Assembly (NCBI GenBank): GCA_014529385.2
Contig: CM043942.1
Span: forward strand, 56,669,340-56,733,339
Direction: 5' to 3'
From: Adiantum capillus-veneris
Taxonomy: Eukaryota > Streptophyta > Polypodiopsida > Polypodiales > Pteridaceae
DNA: 64,000 nt
Shown: positions 13,454 to 24,989 of the stretch, piece after piece
Position numbering within the stretch: the first letter of the stretch is position 1
How the letters are laid out: every line of letters begins with the position of its first letter
The notes under the pieces: generated by a model
Databases searched by the model: none
The model's input: the letters and a program-made list of their open reading frames with translations, nothing else
What the model was told of the DNA's origin: nothing
Program-made: the position numbers and the translations under genes

Positions 13454-16400
13454 ATGCAAGGTACCGAGAAGGCCAAAAGGAGGGTATCCCAGAAGGAAAG
13501 GCTAAAAGAGCTACCACCTTATGAACTGGATCCAAGTTCAGTAAAAACCGCAAAAGCAACATATCTGTCAAAAGAACAACTTGAAGATAGAAACACGACA
13601 GTTTTCATCGGCAGATTTAAAAGTGAAGAAGGACATAAAGTGGAGCTTCAAATGCTACCAAAGGAAATAAAAGATATCGCTGCTAAGCAAGACACACAGG
13701 AAGCCAATAGAAGGCTGGGTCTTAAAGAATTTTACGACCAAGAACCATGTGGTGTCGACTACAAAAGGCAGATGAATTATTGTCATCAATTAGAGAGGAT
13801 GGCACCACCCAAATCACTGACCAACAAGGGCAGAAGATAGAAGTATATATAACCAAGGAGATTGTGGCCGAGGCATTGAAGATGCCCACTGAAAGGAATG
13901 ACAATGAGGAAAAGGGACAGGAAGATAGCAAGCACCTTTACAAAGGACACTACTGTTTCCACCTTTGCTGATCTTATTCAAATACAAGTGGAAGAACCGG
14001 CACGATGTATCACTAACATTTCCACTTCCTGGCAAAGAAAACCCGCCGAGGTACACTACATCGAACCATGCAGTTGTGACTACCTTCACTCAGGTGCCGA
14101 AGTCGATAGCCACGCACAGCCGGTAGATCATGCTCAGTATGTGCTAACCACTCTAAAAAGCACCAAAAATCACATAATTGGGTGCACCTGAAGTGCTGGA
14201 CACGCATAGCATACAATGTATTGGCATGGCCGACAACCTGCCGCTAGTCCCTGATCGCCAGCCCCTGATCAAAACACATGGATAATTAAAGGTCGACCTT
14301 CTCAAAGAACTACCAAGTTAGGGAAAACAAATTAGAAATAAAATGAGGAATCCTCTGAAGCTCACAGTAGCGAGAGCTTTGGCTGCGAAGAGACGAAGGC
14401 GAGAAGAGAAATGATGAAGAAGAAAGCAGTGGCTGCCCACCAGGAAGAGCCACAACAAAAGAAAGCGAGGTTTGAAAGAGAACAACAAGCATATGAAAGA
14501 AGTAATCAAGCAGTAGGTGAAGAAGCCAAAAAATGGGCACCACATGATATCAAGGGTCCAAGGACCAAGAACCTCTTCAAGCCTACCCCAGAGGACCCAA
14601 GTGAATTGCTAGAGTGGATGTATGCGGAGGCCGAGGCCTTAAAACTGCAGGAGGCCCTCGGGGAGCAAAGGAAAAGCATCAGCTGCACAACCAAGGAAAG
14701 CCGAGGCTCAACAGGAACATTGTCATGAACAAGGAGATACCTCTCCAAGACCAACAAACTATGGAGCAAACACATCCTCCTACGCTATGCCCAAGCCCTT
14801 AACCACCGGCTAAACCAACGGAAGAGGATCAAGTAAAAGAAACTGAAGAGGTCAATTTCAAGAGACCCAAGAGAACACAAGCTAAAGCTCGAACCTCTAC
14901 GACCACTCAAACAGAACAGGTTGAAGCACCTCTCAAGCCTCAAGAAGAATTCACTGTGTCAGCTACACAGCCTCAGGCAGAAGTTATTGTATCACCTAAA
15001 GAGCCTGAAAAGAAACAAGAGGACACATTTGAACAACCAATGGAGACACAAATAATGGCGGGAGGACCTTCTACACCCACCCAACAAGAAATCAAAGAAG
15101 TCACCCACAAAGAGTCAAGAAGCACAAGCTACAGAGGCAACTGCAACACCTCAAGGTGAAATAGAACCCCGTCCACAACCACAAGCCGCTGCACAATACA
15201 ACAAAAGGAGCCACAAGCTGACACGGCTGAAACTTTACGACAAATCCAAGAAGAGCCTGAAGACTAGGAAACGACCGATGAAGTCACAATACAAGTTAAT
15301 GAATATGCCCAGCAGATGCTGCAGATGACAAATAAAATGAGATCAACAGCAATTAGCCGCAATGCTAAAGCAAGAGAACTTGAGCTTGTCATCGGTTCTC
15401 TCCAAGGAGAGTTGGATGACAGAATGAATACCATTTCAAAATTACAAGAACAGATCCAAGAGCTAAAGAATGAAGCAGTACAGGACCAGCTCTCCAAGAA
15501 GAAGCAACAGAAAAAACTGGAAGAGCTAGGAGAGCTCCTAACCAAACTCTCCGATGCTTGCAAGAAGAAAGATGAGCAATTGAAAAAGGTGGAAAATGAC
15601 CTACTAATCACTACTCAAACGGTCCAAAAACTTGAAGTACAGCTGGATGTAGCCAATGCCTCCTTACAATACTCTGAGAAACGAATCAACGACGAAGTGG
15701 CATTTTTAAGGCAGATTAGAGAAAATCCCATTGTAGCTTCACTCAAGGGAAAAGATGATGTCTACAAAGCCTTGGAGAAGAGGAACAAAGACCTAGAACT
15801 TGAGTTGAACCTGGAACAATCACAGAGGCGAGACCTTGCCTTGATGCGGGTCCAAAGATAAGAGCAATTACTCAAAGAGATAGAAGATCTGAAAAGAGAC
15901 AATCAACTCGTGAGAGACAGACAACCCGAAGCTCATGAAGAGGCTCGTATGTCAGAACAACCACCTCTTGATCTCCCACCACTCTCCTTTGCAAAAATGG
16001 AACCACAACCATCTGAACAGCTCCAAGGAGATTCAAACTTCCAAGTGCTAATCAGTGAAGAACAACAAGCACCAACGGTAAAGTTAACTAAAGCTGAAGG
16101 GAGGCACTCAAAGAGAAGATTGTCAGCGAGGTTGATACTGAGTGGAAAGCAGCCATGGATTGGGAGTTGACAGTTCTTCATATTGCAATGTCACTGACCA
16201 ACAAAATTAATGCACAATGGCATCAACAATTACTGCCATATCCTTTCATCAAAGTAGAGCTGCTACAAGTGAAGGAAAGACTTTTTAATGATATGCAACA
16301 AAAAGGTGCAGAAGATGTCCACCCAAAGTGGCGAAAGAGCTGGCTGAACAAGAATCCAAGGTACTTGATTCTGTTCACAAGAGCATCTGTAGCCCTTCAA

Positions 16401-16629
16401 AAAGACCCTGCGTTCTGTCCTGTACCAAGAGTAAGGACATGGCAGGCACATGAGACATTAACAAAGAAGAGACCAACCTAGCTCAATTACCCCCAAACTG
16501 CCAGCTCCATAGCAGGGACAAGTCAGCACAGAGGAATACATAGCGAAAACCCTCACGGGTGCCATAAAATTTTTCAAGAGACTACCAGACCTCTCCTCTG
16601 CCATGCTGATAAAATCTGCAAAATACTGC
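13454..16629 (+). pseudogene. Long coiled-coil protein of element B, broken
   Basis: Starts MQGTEKAKRRVSQKERL at 13454. The N-terminal third contains ELDPSSVKTAKATYLSKEQL, EANRRLGLKEFYDQEPCGVD and YITKEIVAEALKMPTE; the last resembles the I-x-x-x-x-I-x-x-x-L-x-x-P pattern of plant transposon-associated domains (weak inference). A Lys/Glu-rich stretch follows (14411-14700), then a Pro/Gln/Glu/Thr-rich part (14800-15240) and a strong heptad-like coiled coil (15316-15860: LEELGELLTKLSDACKKKDE and QLDVANASLQYSEKRIND). The C-terminal part includes HPKWRKSWLNKNPRYLILFT. It is interrupted by several frameshifts and finally by the inverted LTR at 16630. The same order occurs on the minus strand at 26240-29620. 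Function is unknown; a structural, Gag-like role is possible. Confidence 0.6.
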
Positions 16630-16886
16630 TGAGGCGGTCCGGGGCGGGCAACAAGAAGAGTGGCCTCTAGACACCCTTCAAGGCTCCCGTGCTGCTCAAT
16701 GGGGCTGGGGCACAACACAACACAAACCAAAACAACAAACCCACAGCCAAATCCCAACTACACAAGGGGCACCACTAGTTTAAGAGCGAACTAGGATGCA
16801 AAAGAGGAGAATCGTTAGAGCAACCCACAAACAAGCAAGGAATTTACACTAACCCTAACACCAATGGAATACTCTCACACCCTAAA

Positions 16887-16943
<57 letters not shown>

Positions 16944-19030
16944 AGGAGAGAGAGGAGAGAGAGAGAGAGAGATAGTGCTCGGGCTGCTTTGAAACGTATC
17001 GGCAATGATCAAGCAAACACAACTATATATTTAAGAAAGAGAGAGAAAGGGGGAGGGGTGCTTGTTGCATTAATACCTTCTTACAAATCTGTCATGACAA
17101 ATCAAAGTGACATTAGTACTTGTTCAACATAGCTTGCGTAAATTTCACCACAACACATCACAAGAAAATCCACCCCAATCACTGTCTTAAGGCCAGGGGA
17201 GTCCTCTCCACCCTGTCGCCCTCTTACAAAATGTGGGATTTATGGCTAGATTGATGACAACACCAGAGACAAGCTATCAAGAACTTAACAAAAAACCACA
17301 AGACACTTACGCATCATTGTTGTCCATTACTTCACGTTGGAAGGGAGACAAAGTATCCAAGCTTAGTCCAAATCCACCCTCCTTGATTCAGCGAATGTTG
17401 GGCTTACACTAGTAGGAGAAATGATAGATTTCCTACTCTCAATTGAATGATCACTCTCTCTCTTACAATGGCATAGAGTTCCCTTGCTAATCCCCTATTA
17501 CAAACATGCACATGCATAAGACAATGAGCTTCCACTCAAGAGCTCCTTCTAGAGAGGTTGAGCTTGGCTTCTCAAGCTATAGCATAGTGCTCTTGCTTAT
17601 GGCTCTCCCCTTTGTGCTAGCCACACCCTCCTTTTATAGCAATTTTGAAGGCTAGTGTTACTCCTCTACAATGGTTGGGTTAGATTTTCAGAAATTTATC
17701 TAATTTCTTTTACTTGGAATTATCAAGAAGTTGGTGAGGAAAGAGAGAGGAGAGAAATGGAGGTGATAGGACTTTTCATAGTGGGTTAGTGTTAGTAGAG
17801 TTAGTATTAATTTACAAATGGAATTGGATATTTACAATGGGAGTATCCATGTAGGATACAAATAAAGAAGAAAAAAACTCTTAAGAGGTAAGAAAAGGTG
17901 GCTTTCTTACAAGGTGATGCTCCAAGTGTCTTGAGTAGGGCGATTTTGACGCCTGTTGACGGTCCACTAGCTTTGACGGTACATTTTTTCTCCACTCTTG
18001 ACCTTCCTTGAGAGACAAGATAATTGAAGCTGAGTAAACCACCATGATGCTGTCTTTTAAGAGAAGAGGCTGAATTTTGTGGTTTTTTTGATAGATATGG
18101 GTAAATTGGAGGAGGAAAAATGAGACTAGGTGGTCAATTTTGGAATGGAATTGTGTGTGGGAGGTATGAGTTCACCATGGTTTCTCTTATTCTTCAAGGT
18201 TGAGGAGAAGGTGAGTAGTGTGCAGAGAGGAGTGGTGAGAGAGATGGGGATGATGAGTGGAGAAGTGTGTGTGAAAGAGGAAAATGATAAAGTGGAAGAG
18301 AGAGTGTGGCTGCATAGCATGGGAAAACTGGGGTCCACTAATAAAATCATAGCTCACACCTCGTAGCTCAAAAAAATATGGAAAAATTTGAGGCAAAAGT
18401 TCAGCCCACGAGCTACAACTTTTGTTTGTATCACCTTTTCAAATTCGGAGAGCAAGTGAACTTTAAAAATTCAGCAAAAACCGACCGTTTTTTTCCACTG
18501 CACAAGGTCCTTGTGGGGTCTTCTTTGGATGATTCTTTTGAATACCTCCAAGAGTGAGCCCTCCATAGTGCATGTATGCATGCCACTACCCTTGACCTTA
18601 TTTGGTAGGTCTATAATTGAAGATATTGTTGATATTATGATATAAGTGAATAGTACAACTAAGAAAATCAAATATTGAGGGGTCTAAAAAATATGTACAT
18701 GTCAAATATAAATAATATAAGTGGAAAAAATATAAAGGGGTCAAAAGAAATCTCTCTCATTATGAGGCTACCATAAAAAGATAAATATTTTTGGTGTTCT
18801 AAAAAAAAACAAAATAGATGTAGGAAGGGAAAAATCACAATAGTGAAAAAATATACACATAAATAAAATAGTTTTTTTGGATTTTTGTTGGGATGGAGTT
18901 ACACCAAAATAAGAGAAGCTTACATGAAAATATTTCTATATGGAATAAAGAGTATGAAAAATGGTAAGAAAAGATTTGGTAATGGTGAGGCAATGTACAG
19001 AGCATAAATAACACAACCTAGGTAGAAATA
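16630..19030 (-). repeat. Inverted family-F LTR inserted in element B
   Basis: Reverse complement of the F LTRs at 48237-50746 and 55637-58133, starting at the LTR end (TGAGGCGG as read on the plus strand). Similarity stops at 19030, about 270 bp short of the LTR start. It interrupts the B coding region between the triplets homologous to an uninterrupted stretch in element E (26670-26720). A TATA-like block (CTATAAAAGG in the LTR sense) lies near 17630. Probably a solo LTR later trimmed by a deletion. Confidence 0.85.
16891..16971. repeat. (AG)n microsatellite inside the inverted LTR
   Basis: Imperfect AG run, at the same LTR position as the (CT)n tracts at 50431 and 57832 in the direct copies. 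Confidence 0.95.
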
Positions 19031-19843
19031 CTTTCCAAATAACTTTGTAATTGATAACCAGGGGCTACAAGTTTCCAGATTGTATCAATCTATCATTAGT
19101 TAGAGCTCCTAGATGATTAGTTTTGACCACCAAAAACCTTGTCTAAGGTATAAAAGCCAACTTTTGTAAGATTTTTAGAAGTTTTGGATAAGAAATACAT
19201 AGTGTGAGCTAACGGCACTCACTACTTGCATTCTCTCGCTTCCTACTCCCTCCTCGGTTGTCACATTGCAGTCATGTCTCTTGCGTTGCAACTTCAAGTA
19301 AGAGCTCTACGCATTGACGTAAGTAGTTCATAGTGTTTTGTAGCTTTTGGCATCATCGACTCGTTGCCTAATTTCATCATAAGTAGGAATTTACACTTTT
19401 AAATCAAGAACTAAGTACAGGTGGGGTATTGGGACATCAATGCTAAGCATTTAGATGCATTCTGGGTCGAAAACGACTAGGTCAAAATCTCACTACTGTT
19501 AATAATCGTGTTTTTTGCATTGTGCCTAAATTGAGGTTTGGAGACCATAATCATGTGTGATTAGATCTTTTAAACATGTCCTAGAAGTTTCGTAACGTTT
19601 GGATGTCATTTGATGCTGCAACGGATGTGATTTGTTTGTCGATGAGCGACTAGCTTTTGGTGATTTTTGTCACTTGAGTTAGCTGAGTTAGATACGAGTT
19701 GTTAGTTGTTTTCCAAGAGAGTGACACCCTCTTATAGCCTCTATACACTATTCAAGTGAGCTTCATCCCATGGATTGACAATTATTCGTGGTTCTCGCTA
19801 AATTTGCAATAAGATAGGAGTGAGGTTAGACACACGTCCCACA
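19031..19843 (+). repeat. Second LTR copy of element B
   Basis: Matches 12390-13002 from about 19240 on and extends further upstream. A TATA-like TATAAAAG lies at 19149-19156. It ends GTCCCACA at 19843 and abuts integrase-coding sequence of element C without any PBS, as expected for a 3' LTR. Its true 5' end cannot be set. Confidence 0.75.
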
Positions 19844-19845
19844 CT

Positions 19846-20563
19846 AAGTTCCTCTTCGAGAACATTATCACACGTTTGGGATGCCCCTTTGAACTTGTGA
19901 GTGACAATGGAACTCATTTTAAATGAAGTAATAAAAGAACTCACATCAGACTTCATGATATCTCACCACAACTCTACACCCTATTATCCCCAAGAAAATG
20001 GACAAGCTGAGAGTACCAACAAAAATCTCATCTCCATTTTGACAAAGACAGTTGAGGCCCATCGCACTGATTAGGACCTAAAGCTAACATCAGCTTTATG
20101 GGCTTATCATATCGCATATAAGGTTGCCATTAATTGCACAATGTTTACGATGGTGTATGGCCAAGAAGTGGTTATGCCATGGGAGTTTGTCATTCCTAGT
20201 CTTCGAGTAGCTTCTCAAGAAGGTTGGGATGGTAACCCCTTAGTGGAGCGATTATATATCCTTGAAATGCTAGACGAAGAGAGGCAATTGGCTGTGCAAA
20301 ATGCCCTAGTAGAGAAGGATAGAAGGAAGAAGTGGTTTGATCACCATTCAAAGGATAAAGACATCAAGGTCGGTGATAAAGTTCTTATGTACGGGGTATG
20401 TAACGAAAAGAACAAATTGAAATACGCTCGTAAGGGACCATATCGAGTGTGTGAAATTACCCCGTAAGTTACCATTCGTGTGGAGACTCTAGATGGAGTT
20501 GAAACCATTGGATTCCTTAACTGGAGTAAATTCAAAAGATATTATGATCCTCTAAGCCAGGGA
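19846..20563 (+). pseudogene. Element C integrase, C-terminal half
   Basis: Begins inside the catalytic core. FELVSDNGTHF carries the second catalytic Asp. After small frameshifts, STPYYPQENGQAEST carries the catalytic Glu, and ALWAYHIAYKVAINCTMF and MVYGQEVVMPWEFVIPSLR follow. The C-terminal fold reads KYARKGPYRVCEITP, then after a TAA at 20465-20467 continues in frame to ETIGFLNWSKFKRYYDPLSQ and a TAG at 20561-20563. The first catalytic Asp and the zinc domain are absent because the fragment starts at the LTR of element B. Similar in its C-terminal pattern to the integrase of element H. Confidence 0.8.
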
Positions 20564-21091
20564 TAGATACAAGCCATTCATCAAAAGAAGGCTGTCAAGG
20601 AACAAGTAGAGCTAAAGAAAATCCAAGCAAGAGTTGAGGCTCAAGAACGACAACAACATCTCAGACGTCAACGAGAGGCTAATCTGGGAATCACGCAAGC
20701 ATTTTTTGAGGACACCGATGACAATTCATTAGAATCTGAGCCACCCCTACGATACCCCATTGAGCTAAATAGCACCTATGGGAAAGTTCTATATAACGCT
20801 TTAATGGACACGGGTGCTAAATTTAATCTACTATCATATGGGGTGTGGTGTCAGTTAAGAAATCCATCTCTATCTGAGAGTACTATCCAAGTTAAGGGAG
20901 TCAACAAGAAAAAAATTATGGTTTCTGGAATCTGACACACTTCTGTCAGTTATGACAACGGGGTAGTAGCTCAAGACTTTTTGGTCATGCCTGCTGGAAC
21001 TATGGAGGGCAACATAAACTTTGGATGCACATAGATGTTGGCAACCAAATGCACTATTGATTGGGGTACTAGTAGTGTAATGCATCCATAG
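20564..21091 (+). pseudogene. Retropepsin-like protease downstream of integrase (element C)
   Basis: Reads on in the same frame as integrase with no frameshift. A Gln/Arg/Glu-rich linker (AVKEQVELKKIQARVEAQER) comes first, then a protease fold. The active-site loop is NALMDTGAKFNLLSYGVW (classic D-T-G-A, Asp near 20805). A flap-like region follows, and the late hydrophobic-G motif is NINFGC, then W near the end (TKCTIDWGTSSVM), matching the ILGxxWL...IDW pattern of gypsy proteases. TGA at about 20932 and TAG at about 21028 break it. Normal gypsy order places protease before reverse transcriptase. Here protease follows integrase and precedes the 3' purine tract. An env-like or unrelated protein is the alternative, but the two-motif fit favours retropepsin. 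Confidence 0.7.
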
Positions 21092-21348
21092 AGGTAAAAC
21101 TTCTCCACAACCTCCAGCTACAATAGTGGACCTCCATGAAGCTACAAAGGAGTCCACACCTCCCATTTTCCAAGAATCACCTGAGGAACCACTTCAAATT
21201 TGTTCCCGAGAGAGTATCTTACCACCCTTACAACTTGATGAGACACCTAAGGTAATAGAAAACTAATGGCAAAAAACCGCACCTATTACCAACTGGAACA
21301 ATTGGTTTCAAAGGGTGACGACATCATTCCAAAAAGTATGACCTACCC

Positions 21349-21362
21349 AAGAAAGGGGGGAG
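21349..21362 (+). other. Polypurine tract of element C
   Basis: AAGAAAGGGGGGAG directly precedes TGTTTGCTGAC, a plausible LTR start. It places the protease inside the element, before its 3' LTR. Confidence 0.7.
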
Positions 21363-21635
21363 TGTTTGCTGACATCCATCATTTACTTACTCTCCTCTTA
21401 ACCTTCCTCACTGACCTCTCAATCTTCCAATCCTAGGGAATGTACATATATAGCCCTATACTCAAGGAAAAAAAAAGTAAAAGAGCAAGAGCCACCAAAA
21501 AAAAAATCTGAAAACTTACAAATTCTAGTACAAGACCCAAGAATCATAATGACAAATCACTCACAAGGACACGATATTTGGACACAACCCTTATACTATT
21601 TTCACACTAATCAAAATATATATGTGTCTACAGAT

Positions 21636-21991
21636 ATGGCTAGTACGCTAGAGTCATCCACTCCTACCTTGGGTGAGAGGTACCCTCTATACTTTTCACA
21701 AGTGTTTCACATAGTCTACCCAGTGCTTGCTTGTGAATGGGATTTGGTAGATACGCTAGCTTGTGAGAAGAATTTTGAGGAATTAGAATGGCTGCTACGT
21801 GTATTGACCATGACTTGTCCATACTTAGTAGAGAACGTCTCTCCGGTTCACAAGCTTACCCTCTTGATCGAGATGACTATAGACGCCTAGTGATGTTCTT
21901 AGTGAACATTTGTGCCTCTAATGATGAGGAAGAGTTACATGAATACACGGATGGCACGTATGGTCTCACAGATGATGACTGTTTTTCTTGA
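21636..21991 (+). pseudogene. Unrecognised ORF in the putative LTR of element C
   Basis: An ATG at 21636 opens a frame reading MASTLESSTPTLGERYPLYF and then ACEWDLVDTLACEKNFEELE. Near 21790 the more protein-like reading switches frame to SILSRERLSGSQAYPLDRDD, LVMFLVNICASNDEEELHEY and DGTYGLTDDDCFS. Together these would give about 115 residues, acidic towards the end. I do not recognise the protein. Its position just downstream of the purine tract is odd for coding sequence. It may be chance. Confidence 0.3.
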
Positions 21992-23392
21992 CAATGATGA
22001 GGATAGGGGTTTAGACCTAGGGCTACCTGCCCATCTATTCAATATCCTATTTCCTTGACTCTCTAGGAGGGTGCAAATAATTAGGTTAGGGTTCATTATG
22101 TTGTGTGATTGTGTTCAATAAAGGTTTGTGCCTCTTCCCACCACTGATGTGTCTCCTAGAGATACTCCTTGTGTTTTCTAGTGTGTACAAGAACGTGTTG
22201 AAGTTGCTGGGATTTTGAGTCTCTATCTAATTCACTGTTCAAAGAATCGAGCGAGATCATAAACACAAACAAGTGTTTCTTGTCCATTTGCATTGCCTCA
22301 AGTCTCTTCTAGAATCCATGTTTGCCTGTTTTTACTGTGATTGGTAGCACACTATTCAACACATTTATTTAGTATTAAAACATTAGATTCAATATGATTT
22401 TATGTCATAATTCCTTGTCTAGGTTTAAGAAACAAGCAGTTTGACTAAGCTAGTTTGACCAAGTTAGGCGTTAGAGATCTTCTCTTAATACCATGGGGAA
22501 TGCCTTCCTAATAATAAATGGTTACTTTATGTTCTTAATCTGATGTAGGAAGCGTTGTGTGCAATGTACTATGGCTTTCCAGTGGGCTTAGTCCCTATTG
22601 ACCTTTAGCTTAAGTATTATAAAGGGAGTTTACTAGTGTGATGAGGCTGGGGAGGGTAACAATGTCAATATGACCCCCCAAAGTTACAAAATTGAAAGGC
22701 AATGAAAAACAAAAAACAAAAAACAAAAGTGCCAACACATGTAAAATCCTAATTTGGTACTTCACTCACATGTATTGCCTATGGTACTAGAGCCCTAGAG
22801 GTTCCCAGTGTGGGCGCATTTCCTTGAAAATCAAAAATCCCAAGGCATACAAAATAAGCACACACATCAAAAATTAAATCACTGTGAAAAAACTTTGGGG
22901 GCTCGAAGAAAAGGGAATAATTCAGGCGATGATTTCATAAGCAACTCCTTTTATCGTAGCTTAACTAGAAGGTCTTTTAGGTATAGCCTCTAGTCAGCCC
23001 TCGAACATGAAATACTTTGCTCTCGTGATTAAACATCTCAATTGACCAGAGAGAATCAAGAAACTTGCCCATGCTATTAATAGGTGACCTCTAGTGCCTC
23101 TTGACCGTTGAATTAGCGACCCCAGACTAGTTTATTTTTTACCTTTACAAGTGCTTATGTACTTAATTATATTCGAGTTTAATGTTTACTGCTAAAAATT
23201 GTTTAATGCTCTGTTACCAATCAGTTTGTGTGCCTATTCATTGCCTATGCTTTTTAATTGTATGCAATTACTGTGCAATTTATGGTGGTTGATTTTGCAA
23301 TGTTTGAAGAAAGCTCAACACTCCAAACTCGGATGCTCTTCCACCTGAACGAACGGGCTTCATCTCAATAGCTTCTGAGGACGGAATCTACA

Positions 23393-23407
23393 TAAGGAAG
23401 GGGGGCA
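23393..23407 (+). other. Purine tract before LTR D
   Basis: AAGGAAGGGGGGCA immediately precedes TGTTAACC. It looks like the 3' purine tract of an upstream element. Confidence 0.5.
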
Positions 23408-23714
23408 TGTTAACCCTTACGGACACCCTATCACCTTCGACGGACACCTTATCCTTAATTGATTGAGTCATGGACCGGGCTTGTTGGTCCAATAGGTGTA
23501 TAGGTGATCGCCGATGAGAGGCGCACTCTAATCGGAACATTCAAGGGTTAGTTGGCTAAGCATGGGCGTTTAAGTGTGAATGGACGAGCTCATATAAAAG
23601 TCACTAAACCTAAAAATCACTCATTCTCTCATTTGTGCAATTGAAGAGTGCTCTTGCTCCATCTCCATCTTCTTCTTCATCTCCTTGTGTGTGTGTGTGT
23701 GTGTGTGTGTATGC

Positions 23715-23779
<65 letters not shown>

Positions 23780-24842
23780 TGTGTGTGTGTGTGCGCGATC
23801 GAGCATTGCGACGGCACGACGGCGGTGAGGCGGTTGAGCGCGGCACGGCGGTAGCTCCCTCTTCTTGGCGGCGATGAATCCTCCATGAAGGCGAGCGTAG
23901 GGTGGTGAGTGACAAACCCTTGCTTTCTTGAGCTTGCTAGATTAGTCTGGTTGTGTGCTTGCAGCCATTTGTGGCTTGCACATAGTGTAGGGCAAGTCCC
24001 TTGGTTGACACGTGCAACAAATGCGCACAATGGCAAAGCGCTAGAGCAAATGTGAAGAACTTGGGTAGGCAAGGAGATCTAGGAAGTGTATATATTATGT
24101 GGTTATGATGGCCGAACTGTATAGGTTTCTTTCTTGAAGAAAAGGGTTTACATTGGCAAAGGCTCTTACGATATGCAAGGCAACTTGGGTAGAGGAAGAC
24201 ATGTGGTCAGTGGTAAAAAAAAGGAGACGAGAGGTTTCTCACCTCTGCATGAGGACAACCAAAAAGTGCTACTTTGTAATTTTTTTGTAAAATGCGTTTT
24301 TTCTAAAAACGGCCCACGTTGTCTGAAGGAAAACCGCCTTTTGAACATTTTTGTGTGAGGCCAATTCTACACCGATTGACAGATATTCAAGTTTTTGTAT
24401 TCTACTGTGTTTGGATAGTTACAGACAGGACAACGAAGGAGATAGCTCTATGAGAGTTTTGGTTGTTGTATAGTCCACCATAGCCCATCAATTGAAGAAG
24501 ACGCAAGCTCTGATTATGTTGCTTTTGGTGTCATTCCCCCTCCCTCTTCTCTTCTTTGCATATGTGCATGCATTGCTGGGTGTGTGTCGGCAAGTGTGCC
24601 CCCCGAGGTCTGCAGTGCAAAAAGAGATTGTGAGAGTTTGTGTGTGATGAGGGTTGTGATGATGGTGCTTGGTTGTGGTGTTGCAAAAGTGTGTTCGTAG
24701 AGTTGTGTGCATATGGTAGTTTTTTGGGTGTGATATGGTGTTTAGAAGGTGAACATCTAGTGGATTGGGGAGTTTTGTGTATCTTGGGCCATAGAGAGGC
24801 TGATTGTTTGTGTGCAGGGTGTGTACCCCTTCCCCCTTTCCA
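23408..24842 (+). repeat. LTR of element D
   Basis: Begins TGTTAACC and ends TTTCCA, with a PBS five bases further on. A TATA-like ATATAAAAG lies at 23592-23600. Length is about 1.43 kb. No second copy is in the window, so the borders rest on TG...CA, the purine tract and the PBS. Frames inside (for example 24134-24358 and 24640-24885) show no recognisable protein. Confidence 0.55.
23686..23793. repeat. Compound (GT)n(GA)n(GT)n microsatellite
   Basis: GT run, then GA run, then GT run, inside LTR D just after its likely transcription start. The frames across it are artefacts. Confidence 0.95.
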
Positions 24843-24847
24843 TCTTG

Positions 24848-24865
24848 TGGTGCCCCCATTGAGGA
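24848..24865 (+). other. Primer-binding site of element D
   Basis: TGGTGCCCCCATTGAGGA, differing by two bases from the F PBS TGGTGCCCCCACGGAGGA. The same short spacer pattern follows the LTR end as in element A. Confidence 0.6.
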
Positions 24866-24989
24866 GCATTGATACTCCGATTTGAAGTTGAAAGTGGTGT
24901 TTGAAGCTAGCAGAGAGATAGTGGAGCCAAGATTTGCCCCATATTTATAGGTGTTGAAGACCCTAAATATTGGTTTACAGATTTGGATT

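Larger units (their letters stand above)
12390..19843 (+). mobile_element. Non-autonomous-looking LTR element B
   Basis: A 5'-truncated LTR (12390-13002), a tRNA-Asp-type PBS, a leader, and one long coiled-coil protein region (13454-16629). An inverted family-F LTR follows (16630-19030), then a second LTR copy (19031-19843). No protease, reverse transcriptase, RNase H or integrase is visible, so it would need enzymes from another element. Element E on the minus strand is a relative of the same coding region. The missing internal part between 16629 and the second LTR could have held other genes, so non-autonomy is inference. Confidence 0.65.
19844..21362 (+). mobile_element. Gypsy element C, 3' internal part (INT then protease)
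   Basis: Contains the second half of an integrase core, an integrase C-terminus, a charged linker, a retropepsin-like protease and a purine tract, and then an LTR-like start at 21363. Everything upstream in this element is missing. The likely cause is the insertion of element B into the integrase, followed by a deletion between element A and element B. Confidence 0.7.
21363..23407 (+). repeat. Putative 3' LTR of element C and unassigned sequence
   Basis: Starts TGTTTGCTGAC after the purine tract. TATATAGCCCTATA-like sequence lies near 21446. No second LTR copy is in the window, so the LTR end is unknown. Apart from the ORF listed at 21636, I see no coding signal up to 23390. Confidence 0.45.

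Noticed and set aside
15264-15611. Minus-strand Ser/Phe-rich ORF over element B
   Set aside because: Antisense shadow of the coiled-coil region.
23610-24072. Frames of His-Thr and Ser-Leu repeats in LTR D
   Set aside because: Product of the GT/GA microsatellite, not a gene.
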